Below are positions 1 to 6,837 of a stretch of DNA of 10,477 bases, piece by piece. Positions within the stretch are counted from its first letter, which is position 1. Each line of letters opens with the position of its first letter. This DNA comes from DASQTB01 sp035642095 (GTDB lineage Bacteria > Actinomycetota > UBA4738 > CALAEC01): contig DASQTB010000109.1 of the NCBI GenBank assembly GCA_035642095.1, forward strand, positions 1 to 10,477, in the 5' to 3' direction. The notes beneath the pieces were generated by a model that did not search any database, was not told where the DNA came from, and worked only from the letters and a program-made list of their open reading frames with translations. The position numbers and the translations under genes were made by a program.

Positions 1-47
1 GCGGCCTCCAGGATCTCCAACCGCCGCCGCGTGAGCCTCGAGGCCAT
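1..47 (-). CDS. N-terminal fragment of a probable TetR-type transcriptional regulator, cut by the window edge
   Basis: Reading leftward from an ATG at 47-45, fifteen complete codons give MASRLTRRRLEILEAA (the last residue from a partial codon). A purine-rich ribosome-binding site (GGGAGG, in the bases just left of the start on the minus strand, about 54-59) lies 3-4 bases before the ATG, which supports a genuine start. The pattern of basic residues followed by I-L-E-A-A resembles the first helix of TetR-family DNA-binding domains, where R-x-x-I-L-x-A-A precedes the helix-turn-helix. Only about 15 residues are visible, so another helix-turn-helix family is possible. It is divergent from the acyl-CoA synthetase gene, and a copy of the window-wide palindrome (62-79) sits 15 bases upstream of its start, as expected for an autoregulated local repressor. 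The existence of the gene is fairly likely; the family is tentative. Confidence 0.45.
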   Translation of the reverse strand, partial: MASRLTRRRLEILEA

Positions 48-61
48 GCCCCTCCCGACCG

Positions 62-79
62 TGTGAACCACCATTCAAT
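62..79. promoter_or_regulatory. Operator-like palindrome, degenerate copy (site E)
   Basis: TGTGAACCACCATTCAAT matches the copy at 8744-8761 at 14 of 18 positions. The right half TTCAAT is intact, while the left half carries GTGA instead of TTGA. It lies 15 bases upstream of the truncated leftward regulator gene and about 120 bases upstream of the acyl-CoA synthetase start, so it could serve autoregulation of the former. Confidence 0.5.
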
Positions 80-168
80 GGCCGTCCGGCGCGGGTTGTC
101 AAGCGACCCCTCAGAGCGACCCGTGATCCCCGCTCGTGTGCGGCCGGAACTCCCTCGGACCGTCCGGC

Positions 169-174
169 TACACT
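169..174 (+). promoter_or_regulatory. Putative -10 hexamer of the acyl-CoA synthetase promoter
   Basis: TACACT fits the TANNNT pattern of housekeeping -10 boxes and ends 9 bases before the proposed TTG start at 184, a spacing typical of leaderless actinobacterial transcripts. No convincing -35 is seen 17-18 bases upstream (around 145-151), so this rests on the -10 and its spacing alone. Confidence 0.4.
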
Positions 175-182
175 GCCGACGG

Positions 183-200
183 TTTGAACAGCGAGTCAAA
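183..200. promoter_or_regulatory. Operator-like palindrome TTTGA-N8-TCAAA (site A)
   Basis: TTTGAACAGCGAGTCAAA has perfect 5-base inverted arms around 8 bases. It lies directly behind the putative -10 (169-174) and overlaps the proposed start codon at 184, so a bound repressor would cover the transcription start. Its core, TTGA-N8-TCAA with AAC and GCG inside, is shared with the sites at 5514 and 8744. Confidence 0.65.
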
Positions 201-2268
201 GGGCGCGGTCGAGGCGATGCTCGAGGCGACCTCGGTGGCGGTGGTCGGGGCCAGCACCCGGCAGGGCTCCCCCGGCCGCCAGATGGTCCACCAGCTCCTG
301 GCCGGCGGCTTCCCGGGCTCCGTCTACCCGGTCAACCCGCGGTACGAGGAGGTACTCGGGCTCCCCTGCTTCTCCTCGGTCACGGAGGTCCCCTCCCCGC
401 CCGACCTGGTCCTGCTCGGCGTGCCGAACGAGGCGCTGGAGGAGCAGCTCGGTCTGGCAGCGAAGGCGGGTGCTCGGGGAGCCGTGATCTTCGCCAGCGC
501 GCACCCGGAGGGGGCCGGAGAGGCGCCGCTGGCGGAACGGCTGGGCCGGCTGGCCGGAGAGACGGGCATGGCCCTGTGCGGCCCGAACTGCATGGGGTTC
601 GTCAACGTCGAGCGGCGGCTGCGCGCTCTGGCGTTCCACGAGCGGGAGGACCTGGAGCCCGGCCCGATCGCCTGGCTCTCACATTCCGGCTCGGCGTTCA
701 GCGCGATCCTGCACGCGGAGCGAGGGATTCGGTTCAGCGTCGCCGTCTCGACCGGCCTGGAGACCACGACCACGATGGCCGACTACCTCCGTTACGCGCT
801 GGAACGAACGTCGACGAGGGTGGTGGCCCTGTTCCTGGAGACGGTGCGGGACCCCGGCTCCTTCCGGGACGCGCTGCAACTCGCCGAATCGCGAGACGTC
901 CCGGTGGTGGCCCTCAAGGTGGGCCGGGCCACGGAGTCGCAGACCATGGTCCAGGCCCACTCCGGGGTCCTGGCCGGCGAGGACGCCGCGCACGAGGCGC
1001 TGTTCGAGGCCCACGGCGTGGTCCGGGTCGACACCCTCGACGAGCTGGCGGATACCCTCGAGCTGTTGTCGGCCGGCCGGAAGGCCGCGCCCGGCGGGCT
1101 GGCCTCGATCCATGACTCCGGGGGCGAGCGAGCGCACCTGATCGACGTGGCCGCCGAGGCCGGCGTTCCCCTCGCCCGCATTTCCGAGCGTACCGCGGCC
1201 CGCCTGGCCTCCCGGCTCGACCCCGGCCTCCCGCCCGTCAACCCGCTGGACGCGTGGGGCACCGGCCGGGACTACCAGGAGGTGTTCGCCGACTGCATGG
1301 GGGCGCTACTGGACGATCCCGAAACGGCCGCCCTGGCCTTCGCCGTCGATTTGTCCGGGGAGGACCTCGAGCCGGGGTACGTCGACATCGCCCGGACGAT
1401 CCTCCCCCGGACGGACAAGCCGTTCGCCATCCTGGCGAATGTGGCCGGGGCGGTGGCGCCGGACGCGGCGGCCGACCTTCGATCGGCCGGCATCCCGGTC
1501 CTGGAGGGAACCCGAACCGCGCTGCTGGCCTTCCGGCACCTCTTCGAGCTCCGCGATGCTCGAGGCCGCTCTCCCATGGCCGAGCCCGAGCGCGGGCCGG
1601 AGGAGGTCCGGGGCCGGTGGCGGGAGCGCCTCCGGGCGTCCGAACACTGGGCCGAGGCCGAGACCCTGGCGCTGCTCCGCGACTACGACATCCCTACCGT
1701 CGAGGTGGCCACGGCGTCCTCGGCCGGCGAGGCTGTGGCCGCCGCCGAGCGAGTCGGGTGGCCGGTGGCGCTGAAGACTGCCCAGGCCGACCACAAGTCG
1801 GACGTCGACGGGGTGCGACTGGGACTGGGGGATCCCCTCGCCGTCCGATCGGCGTACGCCAGCCTGGCCGCGCGACTCGGACCACGGGTCACCGTGGCCA
1901 CCATGGCTCCGCCCGGCGTCGAGCTGGCCCTGGGCATCGTCCGCGATCCGCAGTTCGGCCCGCTGGTCGTGGTGGCCGCGGGCGGCGTGCTGGTCGAGGT
2001 CCTGGCCGACCGTCGGATGGCCCTCCCCCCGGTGGATCACGTGCGGGCCATGGCCATGCTCGATCGACTGGCGGTAAGGCCGCTCCTGGAAGGGACCCGC
2101 GGCGCGCCTCCGGTCGACGTCGACGCCGTGGCCGACGCGGTGGTCCGGCTCTCGGCGATGGCCCTCGATCTCGGCGACCTGATCGAGGCCCTCGACGTCA
2201 ACCCGCTGATCGCCGGGCCGGAGGGCTGCCAGGCCGCCGATGCCCTGCTGCTACCCCGGACCCGGTAA
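184..2268 (+). CDS. NDP-forming acyl-CoA synthetase (acetate-CoA ligase, ADP-forming, single-chain type)
   Basis: Predicted to join a carboxylic acid and CoA at the expense of ATP, forming ADP and phosphate, in the cytosol; the acid is unknown. With the TTG start it is 694 residues, usual for the fused alpha-beta form. An N-terminal CoA-binding Rossmann domain carries SVAVVGAS (about 17-24) and PVNPRYEEVLG; CGPNCMGF (about 132-139) follows. Two succinyl-CoA-ligase-like domains come next, with AHSGVLAG (about 258-265) holding the probable phosphohistidine (His259). The C-terminal ATP-grasp domain (about 490-690) has DHKSDVDGV (His537, aligned with HKTEVGGV of the family) and LDVNPLIAG near the end. 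TTG 184 was chosen because the residues before SVAVVGAS (VEAMLEAT) still align with the family; in-frame alternatives are GTG 136 and ATG 217, and none has a clear ribosome-binding site. The last 18 bases overlap the converging gene 2251-3879. Confidence 0.9.
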   Translation: MNSESKGAVEAMLEATSVAVVGASTRQGSPGRQMVHQLLAGGFPGSVYPVNPRYEEVLGLPCFSSVTEVPSPPDLVLLGVPNEALEEQLGLAAKAGARGAVIFASAHPEGAGEAPLAERLGRLAGETGMALCGPNCMGFVNVERRLRALAFHEREDLEPGPIAWLSHSGSAFSAILHAERGIRFSVAVSTGLETTTTMADYLRYALERTSTRVVALFLETVRDPGSFRDALQLAESRDVPVVALKVGRATESQTMVQAHSGVLAGEDAAHEALFEAHGVVRVDTLDELADTLELLSAGRKAAPGGLASIHDSGGERAHLIDVAAEAGVPLARISERTAARLASRLDPGLPPVNPLDAWGTGRDYQEVFADCMGALLDDPETAALAFAVDLSGEDLEPGYVDIARTILPRTDKPFAILANVAGAVAPDAAADLRSAGIPVLEGTRTALLAFRHLFELRDARGRSPMAEPERGPEEVRGRWRERLRASEHWAEAETLALLRDYDIPTVEVATASSAGEAVAAAERVGWPVALKTAQADHKSDVDGVRLGLGDPLAVRSAYASLAARLGPRVTVATMAPPGVELALGIVRDPQFGPLVVVAAGGVLVEVLADRRMALPPVDHVRAMAMLDRLAVRPLLEGTRGAPPVDVDAVADAVVRLSAMALDLGDLIEALDVNPLIAGPEGCQAADALLLPRTR

Positions 2269-3879
2269 GCGGTCCGAGTCCCGACTCGCCGGAACCCTCG
2301 GTCGGCGTCTCAGGTCGGCCAGGACCTCCCGGGCGGCGTTGGCCCCGGGCCCGCCGGTGATCTCGCCGCCCGGATGTGCCCCCGACCCGGCCAGGTACAG
2401 GCCGGGGACGGCGAAGCGATACCGGGCGTGCCCGAGCATGGGACGCCACGCGAAGAGCTGGTCCAGTCCGGGCTCGAGGTGAAGGACGCATCCACCGGTC
2501 AGGGTGAAGTCCCGCTCGAGGTCGACGGGGGTGAGGACCTGCCTGGCCACCACCCGGTCGGAGAATCCCGGGGCGTGCTCCTCCACCGCCTTGAGCGCCA
2601 GGTCGCCGACGAGGCCTCGTAGATCGTCCGTCCACTCCCCCTCCCGGAGCCGGTACGGCGCGGAGTGGAACAGGATCGAGGCCACGTGGCCGCCCTCGGG
2701 GGCCAGCGTCGTGTCGGTCAGCGACGGGATGGTGATCTCGAGGAAGGGCGCCTCCGAGATCCGGCCGTACTTGTGGTCGTCGGCGGCCCGCTCCAGGTGC
2801 TCGATGCTCCGGCCGAGCACGATCCGCCCGGACAGGACGGCCGGATGGTCGACCCCGGTGAACCGGGGCAGGCCCTCCAGGGCCAGGTTCACCTTCGCCG
2901 CCGATGCCGGCGACCGAAGGTTCCGTCCCCGCCACAGGAGGGTGGGGCCGGAGTCCATCGGGTCGAGCAGACCCAGCGTCCGCTTCGGGTCCACCGCGGA
3001 CACGACCGCGCCCGCGGTGATCTCCTCACCCGAGGCCAGCCGAACACCGATGGCCCGACGGTCCCGGGTGAGGACCGCGGTGACCTCGGCCTCGGTCCGG
3101 ACGTCCGCACCGAAGCCGCGAGCCGCCGAGGCCAGGACCACGGCCAGGGCGCCCGGACCCCCTTCCGCGTAGGCCACGTCGCCGGCCGCGCCGCCGCCCC
3201 GGGCGGCCCGCAGCAGGAGCACGGCGGCGCTCCCGGGGGTCCACGGACCCATGACCGTCCAGGCGATGCCCCGGGCGGCGATGGCGGCCCGCAGCGGTTC
3301 GTCCTCCAGTGCGTCGCCGACCAGGTCCGCCACTGGCATGGGAAGCACCCGGACCAGCTCCCGCACGGGGCGCCGGCCGAGACGCCGGAGCGCTCGCCCC
3401 AGCCGCAGCCCGGTCAGGGCGTCCTGGAGCGACGGACGCTCGAGGTCCGGAGGCGTCGTCGCCGAGAGGTGGGCCAGGAAGCTGGCCACGGACCGAACTG
3501 TCCGATCGAACCGGCCGAACGCGGCGGCATCCCGAGGCCTGCGGCGGAGACCTTCGGCCGTTCGTTTCGGATCTCGGTGCAGGACGACCGGATCACCCTC
3601 GGGATCGAGTCCCACCGCGGCCACCGGCGGACGGAGCACGCGGAGCCCGTGGGATTCCAGGCGGAGGTGACGAATCACCGAACCGCGCAGCCCAGACACG
3701 TCGTGCATCAGCGCCGGGACCCGGTACCCCGGGGCGAGTTCGACCGTCCGAGCGACCCCCCCGACCTCGGTCGCGCGCTCGAGGACCACCACTCGACGCC
3801 CGGCCCAGGCCAGGTACGCCGCCGCCACGAGACCGTTGTGTCCGCCGCCGATCACGATCGCGTCGTACCCGGAGGTCAC
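2251..3879 (-). CDS. FAD-dependent oxidoreductase, PYROXD2/phytoene-dehydrogenase-like (divergent paralogue)
   Basis: A 542-residue flavoprotein of the COG1233-type group (phytoene desaturase-like, PYROXD2-like), expected to bind FAD and oxidise C-C, C-N or C-O bonds; the substrate is unknown. The N-terminal dinucleotide-binding motif reads YDAIVIGGGHNGLVAAAYL (5-23), with the ribose-binding Glu in VVLER near 34 and GGVART after it. The C-terminal FAD-contact motif YLAGSGAHPGGEITGG lies at about 495-510. The start is the GTG at 3879-3877, giving MTSGYDAIV; it shares four bases (GTGA) with the stop of the upstream gene 3876-5483, so translation is probably coupled, and no independent ribosome-binding site is seen. 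The frame stays open further upstream, but that part overlaps the coupled gene and is not needed. It is clearly more divergent than the other two copies: it lacks the GNIFQGE segment (here GGCVLHLEPG) and has Arg/Gly-rich stretches. Its 3' end overlaps the synthetase gene by 18 bases. Confidence 0.9.
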   Translation of the reverse strand: MTSGYDAIVIGGGHNGLVAAAYLAWAGRRVVVLERATEVGGVARTVELAPGYRVPALMHDVSGLRGSVIRHLRLESHGLRVLRPPVAAVGLDPEGDPVVLHRDPKRTAEGLRRRPRDAAAFGRFDRTVRSVASFLAHLSATTPPDLERPSLQDALTGLRLGRALRRLGRRPVRELVRVLPMPVADLVGDALEDEPLRAAIAARGIAWTVMGPWTPGSAAVLLLRAARGGGAAGDVAYAEGGPGALAVVLASAARGFGADVRTEAEVTAVLTRDRRAIGVRLASGEEITAGAVVSAVDPKRTLGLLDPMDSGPTLLWRGRNLRSPASAAKVNLALEGLPRFTGVDHPAVLSGRIVLGRSIEHLERAADDHKYGRISEAPFLEITIPSLTDTTLAPEGGHVASILFHSAPYRLREGEWTDDLRGLVGDLALKAVEEHAPGFSDRVVARQVLTPVDLERDFTLTGGCVLHLEPGLDQLFAWRPMLGHARYRFAVPGLYLAGSGAHPGGEITGGPGANAAREVLADLRRRPRVPASRDSDRLPGPG

Positions 3880-5483
3880 GACGCCCGTGGCATCCGCCGC
3901 ACCGAGCCCAATACCTCGAGGGCCGCCAGCCGGCCCGGCGCCCCCATGATGCCTCCGCCCGGGTGGGTGGCGGACCCGCACAGCCACAGGTTCCGGATCG
4001 GGGTCCGGAACCGACCGTACCCCGGCGCGGGACGGTTCCAGAACAACTGCTCCAGCGTCAGCTCGCCCTGAAAGATGTTCCCCTCGGTCAGTCCGATCGT
4101 GTCCTCGATGTCCTTCGGGGTCAGGATCTGCCGGTGGAGGATCAGCTCCTTGATGTTCGGGGCGAAGCGAGCGACGGCATCGACCACCGCGTCGCCGAAC
4201 GCCTCGCGATTCCGCTCGTCCCACACTTCACCGTCGGCGAGCTCGTACGGCGCGTACTGGACGAAGCAGCTGGCCACGTGCTTGCCGGGAGGCGCCATCG
4301 AAGGATCAACCAGTGTCAGGATCTCCAGGTCGATGAACGGCTCTCGGGAGAACCGGCCGTACTTGGCGTCGTCGTACGCTCGCTCCAGGTAGTCGACCGA
4401 TGGTCCGATCCCGATCGCTCCCCGGAGATGCTCGGTGGTCTCCGAGTTCGGGAGCGACGTGAACTCGGGCAGGCCGTCCAGGGCCAGGTTCACCTTCCCC
4501 GACGATCCCCGGTACTTGAACCGACGGACCTCGCGCTCGAACTCGACCGGGAGCGTTCCGGGCTCCACCAACTCCAGGAAGGTCCGCCTGGCGTCCGCGT
4601 TCGACAGGACGTGCCGGGCCCGGATCTCCTCCCCGGTCCGCAGCGCCACCCCGACCGCCCGATCCCCCTCCACCAGGACGCGGTCGACCTCGGCCTCGGT
4701 CCGGATCTCCACGCGGTGGGATCGGGCGGCCGAGGCGATCGCCTCGGACACCGCCCCCGTCCCCCCGCGCTGGACGCCCCACGCGCCGAACGCCCCGTCC
4801 ACCTCGCCCATGTAGTGGTGGAGCATCACGTAGGCGGTCCCCGGAGAGCGGATCCCCAGGAACGTGCCGATGATTCCCCACGAAGACATCGTGGCGATCA
4901 GCGGATCGGTCTCGAACCACTGCGAGACGAAATCGACTGCGCTCATCGTCATCAGCTGGACGAAGGCGACCCGTTCGTCGGGCGGCAGCGCCCGGAACGA
5001 TCGCCACAGGGGCCGCATGGGAAGCCACTGCCTGGGGTCGAGCCGCGCCGGGTCGGGCGGAACAACGCCCATGATCGGCTTGATGAATCGGACCAGATCG
5101 GACATGACCTGGCCGAACTCGTCGTACGCCTCCGCGTCGCGCTTCGAGAACCGTCGGAGGTTGTGCATGGTCCGGCCGTGGTCGCTGGTCATCCACAGGT
5201 AGCCGTCGTCCAGGGGCGTGAAGCTCCCGTCCAGCGGCAGGATCTCCAGCCCGTGCCGGGGAAGGTCCAGCTCCCGGATGATCTCCGGCCTGAGCAGCGA
5301 GACCACGTACGACGCCACGCTGAACCGGAATCCGGGGAAGACCTCCTCGGTGACCGCCGCCCCTCCGACCAGATGGCGGCGCTCCAGGACCACGACCCGG
5401 AGGCCGGCTTTTCCCAGATACGCCGCGGCCACCAGGCCGTTGTGGCCGCCACCGATCACCACCGCGTCGTAGCGGTTCGTCAT
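3876..5483 (-). CDS. FAD-dependent oxidoreductase, PYROXD2-like
   Basis: A 535-residue flavoprotein. The FAD motif RYDAVVIGGGHNGLVAAAYL occupies residues 4-23, the acidic ribose-binding residue is in VVLERR near 34, and GGAAVTEEVFPGF (about 40-52) is characteristic of the PYROXD2-like branch. Further markers are RRFSKRDAEAY (about 109-119), the segment EGNIFQGELTLEQLF, and the C-terminal WLCGSATHPGGGIMGAPG (about 500-517). The reaction is inferred to be an FAD-dependent oxidation of an unknown substrate; no signal peptide or membrane helix is seen. The ATG at 5483 follows a good ribosome-binding site, GGGGAGG, three bases upstream. It is the first gene of a two-gene leftward operon with the downstream paralogue (GTGA overlap) and is divergent from the GcvT-like gene. 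A probable promoter and the palindrome at 5514-5531 lie just upstream. Confidence 0.93.
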   Translation of the reverse strand: MTNRYDAVVIGGGHNGLVAAAYLGKAGLRVVVLERRHLVGGAAVTEEVFPGFRFSVASYVVSLLRPEIIRELDLPRHGLEILPLDGSFTPLDDGYLWMTSDHGRTMHNLRRFSKRDAEAYDEFGQVMSDLVRFIKPIMGVVPPDPARLDPRQWLPMRPLWRSFRALPPDERVAFVQLMTMSAVDFVSQWFETDPLIATMSSWGIIGTFLGIRSPGTAYVMLHHYMGEVDGAFGAWGVQRGGTGAVSEAIASAARSHRVEIRTEAEVDRVLVEGDRAVGVALRTGEEIRARHVLSNADARRTFLELVEPGTLPVEFEREVRRFKYRGSSGKVNLALDGLPEFTSLPNSETTEHLRGAIGIGPSVDYLERAYDDAKYGRFSREPFIDLEILTLVDPSMAPPGKHVASCFVQYAPYELADGEVWDERNREAFGDAVVDAVARFAPNIKELILHRQILTPKDIEDTIGLTEGNIFQGELTLEQLFWNRPAPGYGRFRTPIRNLWLCGSATHPGGGIMGAPGRLAALEVLGSVRRMPRAS

Positions 5484-5490
5484 GGACCTC
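5484..5490 (-). promoter_or_regulatory. Ribosome-binding site fixing the start of the 3876-5483 oxidoreductase
   Basis: On the minus strand GGGGAGG-TCC-ATG precedes the start codon at 5483; GGAGG is followed by 3 bases and then ATG. It is one of the few clear Shine-Dalgarno sequences in this window; several other genes lack one and look leaderless or coupled. The stated boundaries are approximate within a few bases. Confidence 0.6.
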
Positions 5491-5500
5491 CCCGCGGGCC

Positions 5501-5530
5501 ATCATCCCGCGATGTTGAACGGCGGGTCAA
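5501..5530 (-). promoter_or_regulatory. Putative promoter of the leftward oxidoreductase operon
   Basis: On the minus strand a near-consensus -35 TTGACC (5530-5525) is followed after 18 bases by GATGAT (5506-5501), a weak -10, with the ATG 17 bases further on. The -35 hexamer is one arm of the palindrome at 5514-5531, so a bound repressor would occlude it. The -10 assignment is weak. Confidence 0.35.
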
Positions 5531-5531
5531 G
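5514..5531. promoter_or_regulatory. Operator-like palindrome TTGA-N8-TCAA (site B)
   Basis: GTTGAACGGCGGGTCAAG has exact 4-base arms with the same 8-base spacing as the other copies and shares the left half TTGAACNGCG with the copies at 183 and 8744. It sits in the 163-bp spacer between the leftward oxidoreductase operon and the rightward GcvT-like gene, overlapping the presumed -35 of the former. Confidence 0.65.
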
Positions 5532-5554
5532 CGCTCGAGCGGCCGCGTCGCCGA

Positions 5555-5584
5555 TTGACACCGCAGGTCGAGGCGGTTCACCAT
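5555..5584 (+). promoter_or_regulatory. Possible promoter of the GcvT-like gene
   Basis: A perfect -35 TTGACA (5555-5560) is followed after 18 bases by CACCAT (5579-5584), which is only 3 of 6 to the -10 consensus. If used, it would leave a leader of about 55 bases containing the palindrome at 5626-5643. A leaderless start nearer the gene is the alternative. Confidence 0.25.
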
Positions 5585-5625
5585 GGCTTCATGCCGCCCG
5601 TCGGATGGGACGATCGCATGGTGAC

Positions 5626-5643
5626 ATTGACGCGAGATTCAAT
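5626..5643. promoter_or_regulatory. Operator-like palindrome ATTGA-N8-TCAAT (site C)
   Basis: ATTGACGCGAGATTCAAT has perfect 5-base inverted arms with the common 8-base spacing; its right half GATTCAAT equals that of the copy at 8744. It ends 3 bases before the GTG start of the GcvT-like gene, where a bound protein would block initiation or early elongation. Confidence 0.65.
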
Positions 5644-5646
5644 GGC

Positions 5647-6834
5647 GTGACGGTCGGCAGCCCCTTCCATCCCCGCACTGCCCCGCTGAACCGGCGCATG
5701 GCTTGGGAGGACTGGCAGGGAACCTTCGCCGCTTCCGTCTTCTCCGACTTCCACGACATCGAGTACAACGCGATCCGGGAGGCCGTTGCCGCCATCGACG
5801 TCTCTCCCCTGTTCAAGTACCTCGTGTCGGGCCGGGACGCCCCGTCGCTGGTCGATCGGATCATCACCCGCGACGCGGCCGGGCTAAAGGTCGGCCACGT
5901 GTACTACGCGCCCTGGTGCGACGAGCGGGGGAAGGTGATCGACGACGGGACGATCTCCCGCCTCGACGACACGACCTATCGGTGGACCGCGGCGGAGCCG
6001 TCGCTGCGGTGGCTGGAGATGAACGCGATCGGGCTCGACGTGGCCGTCGAGGACGTGACCGAGGACCTCGCCGCGCTGGCCCTCCAGGGCCCGCACAGCC
6101 GGGACGTGCTCGAGGCCGTCACCGGCCAGGGCTGGGCCGACGTCCGGTACTACCGCCGTCGTCCGGCCACCGTCGCCGGCGTGGACGTCGACGTCACCCG
6201 CACGGGCTACACCGGCGACCTCGGCTACGAGCTGTGGATCCCGGCGGCGAGCGCGACCGACGTGTGGGACGCGGTGTTCGATGCCGGCGAGCCGTACGGC
6301 ATCCGGCCCGTCGGGATGCGAGCCATGGACGTGGCCCGGGTCGAGGCCGGCCTGATCCTTATCGACGCGGAGTACACCGGCTCGAGATGGGCCGTTTCCT
6401 CCGAGCAGGAATACTCGCCGTACGAGCTCGGCCTGGGACGGCTGGTCAACCTCGAGGGCGACTTCGTGGGCAAGCGAGCCCTGATCGCCGAACAGGCGTC
6501 CGGTGGGCCGCCTCGGCGGCTGGTCGGGCTGGCCTACGACTGGAAGGGCATCGAGCGAGCGTTCGACGCGCACGGTCTGCCTCCGGCGCTCGTGCCGGAG
6601 ACCACGTCGGAGCGAACGCCCGTGTACGCCGGCCGGGGCCGGGCCGGTCGGGTCACCAGCCGGACGTGGTCCCCGATGCTGAAGCGGCTCATCGCCCTGG
6701 CATCGGTCGACGCCCGGCACGCCACCTCGGGTGCCCGCCTGGAGGCGGAATGGGACGTCGAGGGCCATCGCCACCGCGTCCCGGCCACGGTGGTCGACCT
6801 CCCCTTCCTCGACCTTCCCCGCAAGCGCGCCTGA
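5647..6834 (+). CDS. GcvT-fold folate-dependent methyltransferase/demethylase (aminomethyltransferase family, not canonical GcvT)
   Basis: A 395-residue cytosolic protein of the glycine-cleavage T-protein fold, expected to move a one-carbon group from an unknown donor to tetrahydrofolate. The N-terminal SPFHPRTAPLN (5-15) and the folate-domain segments DVSPLFKYLVSG (51-62), WCDERGKVIDDGT (90-102), LALQGPHSRDVL (144-155), TGYTGDLGYELWIP (186-199) and RVEAGLILI (231-239) are clear. The C-terminal barrel domain has GDFVGKRAL (271-279), GRVTSRTWSPML (334-345) and VPATVVDLPF (378-387). In canonical T-proteins a catalytic Asp follows the NA motif; here the segment is YRWTAAEPSLRWLEM (111-125) with no Asp, so glycine-cleavage activity is doubtful. 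No glycine-cleavage H or P gene is adjacent. GTG 5647 is chosen because the family begins close to SPFH; the frame stays open back to 5482, into the neighbour. The TGA is 3 bases from the converging LLM gene's stop. Confidence 0.88.
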   Translation: MTVGSPFHPRTAPLNRRMAWEDWQGTFAASVFSDFHDIEYNAIREAVAAIDVSPLFKYLVSGRDAPSLVDRIITRDAAGLKVGHVYYAPWCDERGKVIDDGTISRLDDTTYRWTAAEPSLRWLEMNAIGLDVAVEDVTEDLAALALQGPHSRDVLEAVTGQGWADVRYYRRRPATVAGVDVDVTRTGYTGDLGYELWIPAASATDVWDAVFDAGEPYGIRPVGMRAMDVARVEAGLILIDAEYTGSRWAVSSEQEYSPYELGLGRLVNLEGDFVGKRALIAEQASGGPPRRLVGLAYDWKGIERAFDAHGLPPALVPETTSERTPVYAGRGRAGRVTSRTWSPMLKRLIALASVDARHATSGARLEAEWDVEGHRHRVPATVVDLPFLDLPRKRA

Positions 6835-6837
6835 AGC

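Noticed and set aside
3880..4224. 115-residue N-terminal extension of the 2251-3879 oxidoreductase
   Set aside because: It lies wholly within the upstream coupled gene in another frame, is Arg/Gly-rich, and the FAD motif begins normally right after the GTG at 3879.
4516..4531. TTGAACCG inside the oxidoreductase gene
   Set aside because: Only the left half matches; the right half (ACCT) does not, and it lies deep in coding sequence.
2251..5483. Carotenoid biosynthesis (crtI/phytoene desaturase) assignment
   Set aside because: The GGHNG and GGAAVTEE motifs fit the PYROXD2-like branch, and no phytoene synthase or other carotenoid gene is present.
3309..5558. A 749-codon open frame on the plus strand opposite the oxidoreductase operon
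   Set aside because: The translation is rich in Arg, Pro, Gly and His with no recognisable motif, and it mirrors the high third-position GC of the minus-strand genes, whose FAD motifs are clear.
5554..5571. ATTGACACCGCAGGTCGA as a further palindrome copy
   Set aside because: The right arm is TCGA at the wrong spacing (9 instead of 8), so it is better read as a -35 TTGACA.
5482..5646. 55-residue N-terminal extension of the GcvT-like protein
   Set aside because: It would overlap the start of the divergent gene and cross the promoter and palindromes; family similarity begins at SPFH just after GTG 5647.
5647..6834. Calling the methyltransferase gcvT of the glycine cleavage system
   Set aside because: The catalytic Asp region differs and no H- or P-protein gene is adjacent; only the fold-level assignment is supported.
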